A stretch of 64,000 bases of DNA from Archaeoglobus sulfaticallidus PM70-1. Its GTDB lineage: Archaea > Halobacteriota > Archaeoglobi > Archaeoglobales > Archaeoglobaceae. Shown one piece after another: positions 15,455 to 22,322 of the stretch (positions are counted from its first letter, which is position 1; every line of letters begins with the position of its first letter). The notes under the pieces were generated by a model that was not told where the DNA came from, made no database searches, and saw only the letters and a program-made list of their open reading frames with translations. The stretch is from positions 1 to 64,000 of the forward strand of contig NC_021169.1 of NCBI RefSeq assembly GCF_000385565.1. The letters run 5' to 3'. The translations under genes were made by a program, and so were the position numbers.

Positions 15455-15731
15455 GTGAAAAAAGAACTGAGAATCATCAAAGGTGTTCATGATGCTGGTT
15501 ATCCCCGTTTCTTCTGGGCTTAGCTGAATCACTTAAAATAGAGAGTTCTTTGCAGATGGCATTACTCTGAATGACGTGCAGGCTGTCGAAGTGCCTGTTG
15601 AAGATCTGGAGGATAAGATAAATGCTTTAATCGAGCTTGTAAAAAGAAAAAAGCCGGATAATGCCGAATTTGAGGCAATAAAGGTTGAGGATTATGATGG
15701 AGGTGTAATGAAGACCGAATCTTATTATTGA
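15455..15731 (+). pseudogene. Decayed paralogue of the acylphosphatase-like gene downstream
   Basis: In broken frames the sequence encodes KGVHDAGYPRFF and later DGITLNDVQAVEVPVEDLEDKINALIELVKRKKPDNAEFEAIKVEDYDG. These match TGKVHNAGYRLFL and DGEKEQIEEFLEFIKSNKPENAVVEKIQVEEY of the intact gene at 15849. In-frame stops and a lost start make it nonfunctional. It lacks the coiled-coil half. Confidence 0.65.
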
Positions 15732-15848
15732 TATATCCGGAATAATACTAAACGATGCTTGCGGCGTAATCTATCTTAAAATATAATATTACAGATCTCA
15801 AAAAATCCTACCCAAAATTATTTTTAATTGGCTGAGGTGAATATTGTA

Positions 15849-16469
15849 ATGGCGGTTAAGATAACGATAACTGGCAAAGTTCACAATGCTGGCTATCGCT
15901 TGTTCCTTCTTGAGGAAGCAGATTATTTGTTCATTCCATATTTTGATGCAAGAAATGTTAAAATTAACGGGAGAGAAGCTTTAGTTGTTTTGGTTGATGG
16001 CGAAAAGGAGCAGATCGAAGAATTTCTGGAATTCATCAAATCAAACAAACCAGAGAATGCTGTGGTTGAAAAAATTCAGGTTGAAGAATATACTGGGAGA
16101 GTTAGAGATATTGAGAGGTTTAGGAGCAGCTTTAATACTGCTCAGCTGTCCAAGATCGTCCAGGTTGGCTTGAAGATGCTAGAAAAGCAGGATTCGATGT
16201 TGCAGAAGCAGGATATGATGCTCGAGAGACAGGATATGATGCTTGAGAAGCAGGACTCGATGTTGAAGAAACAGGATGAAACAATAAAGGAGATCAGAGG
16301 TACAAGAGAAGATCTGAAGAGTGAGATCAGAGAAGTAAATAAGAGTGTCAAGGAAGCTTCGTCAAAAATAGATAAAACAAATGAGCTGCTTGAGAATAGG
16401 TTTGAGAGGCTTGAAGAGGAAATTGAGAAGATAAAGAAAGCTTTGATTAAAGCAGGAATTGAACTGTGA
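15849..16469 (+). CDS. Acylphosphatase-like domain fused to a heptad-repeat coiled coil
   Basis: 206-residue protein of unknown function. Residues 1-85 have the acylphosphatase-like pattern (ITITGKVHNAGYRLFLLEEA, then the IEEFLEFIKSNKPENA helix). The Arg of the classical VQGVxFR motif is not clearly in place, so catalysis is doubtful. From about 105 to 145 there are five tandem seven-residue units of the form KQDxMLx, followed by more coiled coil to the end. It probably oligomerises. ATG 15849 is preceded by GAGGTGA; a TTG 21 bases upstream lies before that site. Confidence 0.7.
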   Translation: MAVKITITGKVHNAGYRLFLLEEADYLFIPYFDARNVKINGREALVVLVDGEKEQIEEFLEFIKSNKPENAVVEKIQVEEYTGRVRDIERFRSSFNTAQLSKIVQVGLKMLEKQDSMLQKQDMMLERQDMMLEKQDSMLKKQDETIKEIRGTREDLKSEIREVNKSVKEASSKIDKTNELLENRFERLEEEIEKIKKALIKAGIEL

Positions 16470-16569
16470 ACGATAGCATTTGTTTACGATGCAGTTATCA
16501 TCGATTAAGAAGATGGGAAAGGACTTGGAAGAAAATATCAGAAGAAGTCAATGAATTAAGGTGGGAATA

Positions 16570-16683
16570 TTGACTGCTCAATTCTCAAAAGATGAACTTG
16601 AGGAGCTAATCGAAAAAAGCTTAAAAGAAGTTTTGTTGAAGGCCTTTATGGAAGAAAGTGAGGAGATATGGAGAAAAAAATAA
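16570..16683 (+). CDS. Small acidic helical protein upstream of DUF2283 gene
   Basis: 37-codon frame (TTG start, or GTG 16561 in frame) encoding MTAQFSKDELEELIEKSLKE and on to EEIWRKK. It is predicted to be entirely alpha-helical. Its last 16 bases overlap the start of the DUF2283 gene, suggesting translational coupling. The pairing resembles a small antitoxin-type operon. No function is assigned. Confidence 0.45.
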   Translation: MTAQFSKDELEELIEKSLKEVLLKAFMEESEEIWRKK

Positions 16684-16883
16684 TTTTAGTTCACAACAAG
16701 GAGATGGAAACTCTTGACATATGGTTTGATGATCCTCAGGAAGAATACGTTTGTGAGGAAGTGGGGGAGGAGATAATCCTAAAAAAGAGCAAGGAAGGGA
16801 AAGTAATAGGAATAGAAGTTCTTTACTTTACCGGGAAAGATATACCATTGGAGTTTAAGGCTATTGCTAAATCCAAAGTTTGA
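16668..16883 (+). CDS. DUF2283 family small protein
   Basis: 71 residues with the DUF2283 pattern: a short strand-rich domain with LDIWFDDP near the start and a long beta hairpin ending ILKKSKEGKVIGIEVLYF. Function is unknown; such genes often sit in toxin-antitoxin-like operons. It overlaps the 37-codon gene upstream. An ATG overlaps its stop codon (TGATG), leading into another short frame. Confidence 0.75.
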   Translation: MEKKIILVHNKEMETLDIWFDDPQEEYVCEEVGEEIILKKSKEGKVIGIEVLYFTGKDIPLEFKAIAKSKV

Positions 16884-17017
16884 TGAATAGAGTGGGACAA
16901 CGCACCATACTAAGGTTTACACTCATCCACACCACAGACACCGATGTTGAGAATTTAATGCGGGATTTACCGAAATTGCTGGACTATATCGACAAGTTCA
17001 TTTCAGAACACAGCTAA
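16883..17017 (+). CDS. Short uncharacterised frame, possibly a gene fragment
   Basis: 44 codons starting with an ATG that overlaps the DUF2283 stop, ending LMRDLPKLLDYIDKFISEHS. The segment RFTLIHTTDTDVENL faintly resembles the C-terminal tail of class V aminotransferases. It may therefore be a gene remnant rather than a functional small protein. Confidence 0.3.
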   Translation: MNRVGQRTILRFTLIHTTDTDVENLMRDLPKLLDYIDKFISEHS

Positions 17018-17301
17018 CGGAATGATCACATGTTTAGTCGGGCGTTAGAAAATCTGCGTTTTATCAAGAATGCTAAAATTATGATGAAGCCTATAATTTC
17101 TGAGATGTTACGATTAAGGGTAAGAGAATTGATAGCGGAAGAAGAAAGCTTGGAGCTTTCATTGGTTACAATGTTAAGACGGGAATTAACGTTTCTATAT
17201 ATCCCGGTGTAAAAATTGGGAGTGATAGCTGGGTTGAAGCAGAAATTTTGGTTAAGAGAGAAGTTGAAAAAGGAAGTTTCGTTAAGAACCGGTTCTTCTG
17301 A
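17018..17301 (+). pseudogene. Remnant of GlmU-like sugar-phosphate nucleotidylyltransferase, C-terminus
   Basis: In frame near 17150-17301 the plus strand encodes GRRKLGAFIGYNVKTGINVS, then IYPGVKIGSDSWVEAEILVKREVEKGSFVKNRFF. This is the left-handed beta-helix acyltransferase tail of archaeal bifunctional GlmU-like enzymes. The nucleotidyltransferase half is missing and the upstream part is out of frame. Confidence 0.6.
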
Positions 17302-17345
17302 GCGAGACGAAAATCATATCAATAAAATGAACGATAGTTTTTTAA

Positions 17346-17363
17346 GTTGAACGATCGTTCAAC
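17346..17363. promoter_or_regulatory. Perfect 18-bp palindrome, probable operator
   Basis: GTTGAACGATCGTTCAAC is self-complementary and ends 7 bases before the ATG of the winged-helix/NTase gene. A degenerate half (ATGAACGATAGTTTTT) lies about 15 bases upstream at 17328-17343. The gene product carries a DNA-binding domain, so autorepression is the simplest reading. Confidence 0.6.
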
Positions 17364-17370
17364 ATATTAT

Positions 17371-17916
17371 ATGATCCAAGAATTTAGAAAATTTGTTGGA
17401 TTCAAAGTGCTTGAATATTTCATCACTCATCAATCTGCAGAGGTGCACCTTAAAGAGCTGTCAAGGAGGCTGAAAATAAGTCCTGGAAGTGCAAAAACTT
17501 ACTGTGACATCTTTGAGAGAGATTGTATATTGCGTGTTAAGAGAAAAGGCAATCTTAAACTCTTCACACTTAATAACGATGATTTTGCCGTAAGGGAATT
17601 GAAAAAAGCTTATTACGCAACCTTACTAAAGGAACTTGGCATTGAAAAAATAGCAGAGAACTGCATATCCCTTGCAATCTACGGTAGCTTTGCTTCAGGA
17701 AACTTTGATGAGATGAGCGATTTAGACATCCTGATTATAGGCGAAGAAGAGGATGTAAATAGAGATTTAATTCTTGAACTTCAGGAAAAACTGGGAAGAG
17801 AAATACAGCTCACGGTTTTACCGTATTACAGATGGGAGAAGATGAAAAAAGAGGGCAATAAATTTGCTGAAAGTGTTCTTAGAAACTACATTCTCATAAA
17901 AGGTGCGGAGCTATGA
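17371..17916 (+). CDS. Winged-helix plus nucleotidyltransferase protein (MNT-type antitoxin)
   Basis: 181 residues in two domains. Residues 1-70 are a winged helix (FKVLEYFITHQSAEVHLKEL, LKISPGSAKTYCDIF). Residues 95-180 are a minimal nucleotidyltransferase with GSFASG at 105-110 and D117-x-D119. Such proteins pair with HEPN partners. The next gene, a HEPN, starts in an ATGA overlap. The ATG at 17371 follows the 18-bp palindrome; a TTG at 17347 lies inside it. Confidence 0.85.
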   Translation: MIQEFRKFVGFKVLEYFITHQSAEVHLKELSRRLKISPGSAKTYCDIFERDCILRVKRKGNLKLFTLNNDDFAVRELKKAYYATLLKELGIEKIAENCISLAIYGSFASGNFDEMSDLDILIIGEEEDVNRDLILELQEKLGREIQLTVLPYYRWEKMKKEGNKFAESVLRNYILIKGAEL

Positions 17917-18334
17917 AATTTCAGGAATGCCTGGATAAGGGGCTGATAAAAAGAGATTCCAAGGCTGTTGAAAGCTGAAAACGCTGAAAATAGCAGAGAG
18001 ATTTCTGAAATCTGCAAGAAAGAATATTGAAATCGAAGAATACGAAATGGCTGAAATCGCAGCGTATAACAGTGCATTTCACTCAGCGAGAGCTTTGCTT
18101 TTTGCGAAAGGTTACGTGGAAAGAAGTCATTATTGTCTTGGCCTTGCACTGAAGTATTTGTATAAGGAAAGGGATAAAATTCTTGAATTAATTAATACCT
18201 TCGACAAAATTAGACTTTCAAGACACAACATACAGTACGGTGGTTTACTTGTGAGCAGAGAAGAAGCAGAATTTGTCGTCGGGTTTGCAGAGGAATTCCT
18301 GAGAGTAGCTAGAGAGGAACTTGGAATCGTTTAG
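17913..18334 (+). pseudogene. HEPN-domain gene broken by a frameshift
   Basis: The first frame reads MKFQECLDKGLIKRDSKAVES and stops. The neighbouring frame then continues LKTLKIAERFLKSARKNIEI to the end near EELGIV. Together they make a normal HEPN protein of about 140 residues, with AAYNSAFHSARALLFAKGY and the terminal RHNIQYGG region. The shift lies near 17970. Its ATG overlaps the NTase stop. Its last 162 bases are duplicated at 19370-19531. It may be a real mutation or a sequence error. Confidence 0.65.
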
Positions 18335-18476
18335 CTTGTGGAAATTACTCTCTCTTTTAAGAATATCAAGATTATAACAATGCCAATAACCTCTGAAATG
18401 AAGATGTGGGAAAGGGAAGGTGTGTATTCTGATATAATCCTCTCGATATACTCGTAAAAGCTTGAATGTTCTTTAG
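18173..18476. repeat. 304-bp direct repeat, copy 1
   Basis: Identical, base for base as read, to 19370-19673. It contains the 3' end of the HEPN gene and the 3' end of the membrane-hydrolase gene. The bases just after it (about 18512-18590) are also similar to 20007-20078, so this copy is the longer locus with an internal deletion. Confidence 0.9.
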
Positions 18477-18655
18477 TCAAACAACTTCAATTCCAATCTG
18501 AAGAGCAAACATAAAGTCAGTTTGTAGTGTTATATAACCTTTTAATTTACTCATAAAAATAATCTAAGATAAAAATAATCTGTATGTGGGCTGAATTATG
18601 CCTGTACCGTTTCAAAAAACTTAAATTATCAGCAGTACAAATTGATTAGAGAAGA

Positions 18656-18967
18656 ATGATCGCTGATTACCTGTTGGAGATATCCAGAAAAATTAAGGAA
18701 AGATTTGGTGACAAGGTGGAGAGAATTGTCCTGTTTGGTTCATACGCGAGAGGAGATTACAGTGCAGAGAGCGACATCGACATCCTCGTAGTGGTAAGAG
18801 ACGATAGTATTGAAAACGACATTAGAAAAGTGATTTATTCGTTTATTCCTATAGCCAAAAGATTAATTTCGGTCAAAATACTTAGAATCGACAGGTATAC
18901 AAAGATGAAAGAAATGAATCTATCATTTATTCGATCCGTAGAGAGGGAAGGGATAGTAATTGGATGA
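18656..18967 (+). CDS. Minimal nucleotidyltransferase (MntA-like)
   Basis: 103 residues, with GSYARGDYSAESDIDILVVV as the complete GSx10DxD nucleotidyltransferase motif. No extra DNA-binding domain. It is followed, with an 8-base overlap, by a HEPN gene, making a second complete NTase/HEPN module inside the duplicated segment. It probably acts as the antitoxin by adding AMP to the HEPN partner. Confidence 0.88.
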   Translation: MIADYLLEISRKIKERFGDKVERIVLFGSYARGDYSAESDIDILVVVRDDSIENDIRKVIYSFIPIAKRLISVKILRIDRYTKMKEMNLSFIRSVEREGIVIG

Positions 18968-19331
18968 AATAACACTTAGAATTAAAAAAGCTGAGAAACT
19001 TCTCAGAGATGCTGAAAGTGAACTCAAAATGGGTATGTATGAACGATGCTGTAGCACAGCTTACTATGCAATGTTCCACGCATCTAAAGCCATGATTTTG
19101 AGTGTAGGTGAAGACTCCAGAACCCACAGGGGAACAATATTCCTGATCTGGAAAAACAAGGAGAAACTGGGACTCAATGAGGAGGATTGCATTAGACTCA
19201 GCAAGGCCTTTGATTTGAGGGAGGAAAGTGATTACGGAATTTTTCAGGAGATTTCAGAAGAGACGGCTACAGATATTCTCAAAGATGCAAGGGAATTCGT
19301 AAAAAAGGCAAAAGAATTTTTGATTAGCTGA
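18960..19331 (+). CDS. HEPN-domain protein
   Basis: 123-residue HEPN protein paired with the preceding nucleotidyltransferase. It shows the family's helix pattern (AEKLLRDAESELKMGMYERC, CSTAYYAMFHASKAMILS) and LREESDYGIF near the C-terminus. The canonical Rx4-6H is not obvious; DLREESDYG occupies that place. The start is TTG, because the only nearby ATG is out of frame. It appears intact, unlike the HEPN gene at 17913. Confidence 0.85.
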   Translation: MDEITLRIKKAEKLLRDAESELKMGMYERCCSTAYYAMFHASKAMILSVGEDSRTHRGTIFLIWKNKEKLGLNEEDCIRLSKAFDLREESDYGIFQEISEETATDILKDAREFVKKAKEFLIS

Positions 19332-19369
19332 TGTGTGCTGGTACAGAATTTGTTGTTAAGTAACAGGAA

Positions 19370-19673
19370 GATAAAATTCTTGAATTAATTAATACCTTCG
19401 ACAAAATTAGACTTTCAAGACACAACATACAGTACGGTGGTTTACTTGTGAGCAGAGAAGAAGCAGAATTTGTCGTCGGGTTTGCAGAGGAATTCCTGAG
19501 AGTAGCTAGAGAGGAACTTGGAATCGTTTAGCTTGTGGAAATTACTCTCTCTTTTAAGAATATCAAGATTATAACAATGCCAATAACCTCTGAAATGAAG
19601 ATGTGGGAAAGGGAAGGTGTGTATTCTGATATAATCCTCTCGATATACTCGTAAAAGCTTGAATGTTCTTTAG
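19370..19673. repeat. 304-bp direct repeat, copy 2
   Basis: Second copy of 18173-18476. Here it runs uninterrupted into the rest of the membrane-hydrolase gene. The intact NTase/HEPN pair lies between the copies. Confidence 0.9.
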
Positions 19674-20001
19674 CAGGAAAGTCGCCTAAAAGAGGCCAGA
19701 AGAATGTTTCTGGTTCGTTCCATAACTCATCTTCAATTAAATGGAGAAAAGATGCAAAGGATAAAAACAGGGATTTTCTGTATTTTAAGCCAATCAGGAG
19801 GAGAATGAGAATGAACAGCAGAGTATGTCCAAAAACTCTGCCGTTGTTTAATGGTAGCAGAATCATTCCCAATGGCTTATCTATTATGTCCGGAAGTAAT
19901 GAACCTATGAATATCAGCCTGTAGTCCATCTAACTTTTGAACCTGGTTTCAAGTAAGTAGGCAATTCCGAGTGTAATTCCAATGTGTCCAAAAAGTAACA
20001 T
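19528..20001 (-). pseudogene. DUF457-type membrane metal-dependent hydrolase with in-frame stop
   Basis: From ATG 20001 the minus strand encodes MLLFGHIGITLGIAYLLETR, then a TAG (19930-19932), then in the same frame MDYRLIFIGSLLPDIIDKPL and a membrane protein to residue about 155. The first part carries the GHIGIT motif typical of the YdjM/DUF457 family, so the stop breaks a once-complete gene. An ATG directly follows the stop, so a truncated 133-residue product could still be made. The 3' end is duplicated at 18335-18476. Confidence 0.65.
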
Positions 20002-20091
20002 TGAGTAAAGTCAGTTTGTAGTGTTATATAATCTTACTTTAATTTAATTTAGATTAGAAATAATTTAAGATAAAAATTGAAAGGTGGAAAA

Positions 20092-21186
20092 ATGAAGATT
20101 GCAATGGTGACAGCTTTCTGGGGGCCAGCATACCCGACTGGCTCCGGGATTTATGCTTATGAGGTTGCGAGGCGTTTAGCAGATCAGGGAAATGAAGTGC
20201 ATGTTTACACTTCCAGCGTTGGTAATTTTGATAAAGTTGAATATCCGGATAATTTTCATATTCATGTTTTACGGGCGTATACTGTGGTTTGGAACATGAA
20301 CCCATTTGCAAATGTTTTCACCAAGTTATTGAGCAAGGATTTTGATATTGTTCATGTCCATTCCTACATCTTTTTCATGTCAAATATGACAGCTTTAGCA
20401 AGGATTTTCAAGAATTTTAAGTATGTCTTACATTTTCATGGTGGTTTAAATTATTCTGAAGCTAAGAAATTTCATCCATGGAGAACATGGGCGAAAGAGA
20501 ACATATATGACAAAACGCTTGGGTTGCTTACGGTAAAAATTGCTGATAAGGTATTGAGTGTAGCAAAAAGCGACATTCCAATAATAAAGAGAAAGTTTGG
20601 TGTTGATGCAGAATGGATACCAAATTGTGTCTGCACAGAAAAGTTCAGCTATTCTGAAAACGATTCGAGAGTTGTAACTTATGTTGGAAAGCTTGAAAAG
20701 TGGAAGGGTGCTGAGTTACTTAAAGATGTCTTCAAAACTATTCATAATGAACTAGAGGATGTGAAATTCATGGTTGTTGGGGATGGAAGTCTTGCTGAAA
20801 AACTGAAGAATTCTAACTTACCAATAAAGCTCATGGGACACGTCCCCCACGACAAAATGCCAGACATATATCACAAAACTGCAGTTTCAGTTTTACCATC
20901 ATATATGGAAGGATTGCCTACGATTTGTATGGAGTCTTTAGCATGTGGAGTTCCAGTTGTTGCCACTGATGTTGGAGACACAAGGGAGATAGTGACAGAT
21001 GGAAAAACTGGATTTCTCGTTAAACCAGGAGATGCTAAGGCTATGGCATCTAAAGTGATCGAATTGCTTGAAGATGATGATTTGAGAAAGACAATGGGAA
21101 GGGAAGGAAGAAGACATGTTGAGGAGAATTTTAGTTATGACGTGATTGTCGAAAGAGTGTATGAAGTGTATAGTTCGCTTATATGA
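20092..21186 (+). CDS. Glycosyltransferase family 4
   Basis: 364-residue GT-B retaining glycosyltransferase, first gene of the surface-polysaccharide locus. The N-terminal domain has the glycine-rich donor loop (PTGSGIYAYEVARRLADQG). The C-terminal domain has YVGKLEKWKGAELL and the EX7E-type motif (PSYMEGLPTICMESLACG). The sugar donor and acceptor cannot be read from sequence. ATG 20092 follows AAAGGTGG; a TTG 15 bases upstream precedes that site. Confidence 0.92.
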   Translation: MKIAMVTAFWGPAYPTGSGIYAYEVARRLADQGNEVHVYTSSVGNFDKVEYPDNFHIHVLRAYTVVWNMNPFANVFTKLLSKDFDIVHVHSYIFFMSNMTALARIFKNFKYVLHFHGGLNYSEAKKFHPWRTWAKENIYDKTLGLLTVKIADKVLSVAKSDIPIIKRKFGVDAEWIPNCVCTEKFSYSENDSRVVTYVGKLEKWKGAELLKDVFKTIHNELEDVKFMVVGDGSLAEKLKNSNLPIKLMGHVPHDKMPDIYHKTAVSVLPSYMEGLPTICMESLACGVPVVATDVGDTREIVTDGKTGFLVKPGDAKAMASKVIELLEDDDLRKTMGREGRRHVEENFSYDVIVERVYEVYSSLI

Positions 21187-21241
21187 ATATTTTGGATACA
21201 TCTTGTTCTTGAGATAAATATATTGTATGTGAGGTAAGAGA

Positions 21242-22321
21242 ATGATAGCAATAGTTCTTGGCACTCGTCCAGAAATAATCAAAATGAGCCCTGTGGTTAG
21301 GGAATGTGAGAAAAGAGGACTAGATTACTTCGTTTTGCATACAGGTCAGCATTATTCCTACGAAATGGACAGGATATTCTTTGAAGAATTGGAGTTGCCT
21401 CGACCAAAATACAACTTAGATGTTGGTTCTGGAACTCATGCAGAACAAACTGGTAAAATCATGATTGGAGTTGAGAAGATCCTGATGCAAGAAAAACCTA
21501 AAATCGTTTTAGTGCAGGGAGATACAAACACGGTCTTGGCAGGAGCTTTAGCTGCTGCTAAGCTACATATTAAAGCTGGACATGTCGAAGCTGGACTCAG
21601 ATCATATGACAAAAGAATGCCAGAAGAAATCAACAGAGTTTTAACAGATCATATTTCAGATTTCCTCTTTGCCCCAACGGAAGTGGCTAAGCAAAATTTG
21701 ATAAGGGAGAGCATAAGCGAGAACAGTATATTTGTCACTGGAAACACGATTGTTGATGCAGTTTATCAGAACTTAGAGATTGCTAAAAAGAAAGTAAGCG
21801 TGCTAAAGGAACTTAATTTAAAGCCTAAGGAGTACTTTCTGGTAACCACACACAGACAAGAAAATGTAGATGTTAGAGAAAGAATAAAGGGAATTATAAG
21901 AGGATTAGAATTAATCCATAATGAATTTGCTATTCCTGTAATATTTCCAATACATCCGAGAACTCAGAAAAGAATAGAAGAATTTGGGTTTAATTTAAAT
22001 GGAGTTACACTCATAAATCCTTTAGGTTTTCTTGAGTTTTTGCAGTTAGAGGCTAATGCAAAATTGGTTTTAACTGATTCTGGTGGTGTGCAGGAGGAAA
22101 CATGTGTATTGGGAGTCCCTTGTGTAACCCTAAGGGATAATACGGAGAGACCAGAGACTTTAGAGGTTGGATCAAATGTTTTAGCCGGAACAAAACCAGA
22201 AAGAATTTTAGGAGGAGTCAAGTTAATGCTCAACAAAAGGAACAATTGGAAAAACCCATTTGGCGATGGTAAGGCTGGAGAGAGGATAATAAATGCAATA
22301 ATGAGTGAGGTGGGCACTTAA
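21242..22321 (+). CDS. wecB: UDP-N-acetylglucosamine 2-epimerase
   Basis: Non-hydrolysing epimerase of 359 residues converting UDP-GlcNAc to UDP-ManNAc. Landmarks: GTRPEIIKM at the N-terminus, QGDTNT, HVEAGLRS, the PEEINR segment and THRQENV. The C-terminal UDP-binding part has TDSGGVQEE. In archaea it supplies ManNAc or ManNAcA units for N-glycans and surface polymers. No UDP-ManNAc dehydrogenase (WecC) is in the window. The stop is one base from the next start. Confidence 0.94.
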   Translation: MIAIVLGTRPEIIKMSPVVRECEKRGLDYFVLHTGQHYSYEMDRIFFEELELPRPKYNLDVGSGTHAEQTGKIMIGVEKILMQEKPKIVLVQGDTNTVLAGALAAAKLHIKAGHVEAGLRSYDKRMPEEINRVLTDHISDFLFAPTEVAKQNLIRESISENSIFVTGNTIVDAVYQNLEIAKKKVSVLKELNLKPKEYFLVTTHRQENVDVRERIKGIIRGLELIHNEFAIPVIFPIHPRTQKRIEEFGFNLNGVTLINPLGFLEFLQLEANAKLVLTDSGGVQEETCVLGVPCVTLRDNTERPETLEVGSNVLAGTKPERILGGVKLMLNKRNNWKNPFGDGKAGERIINAIMSEVGT

Positions 22322-22322
22322 A

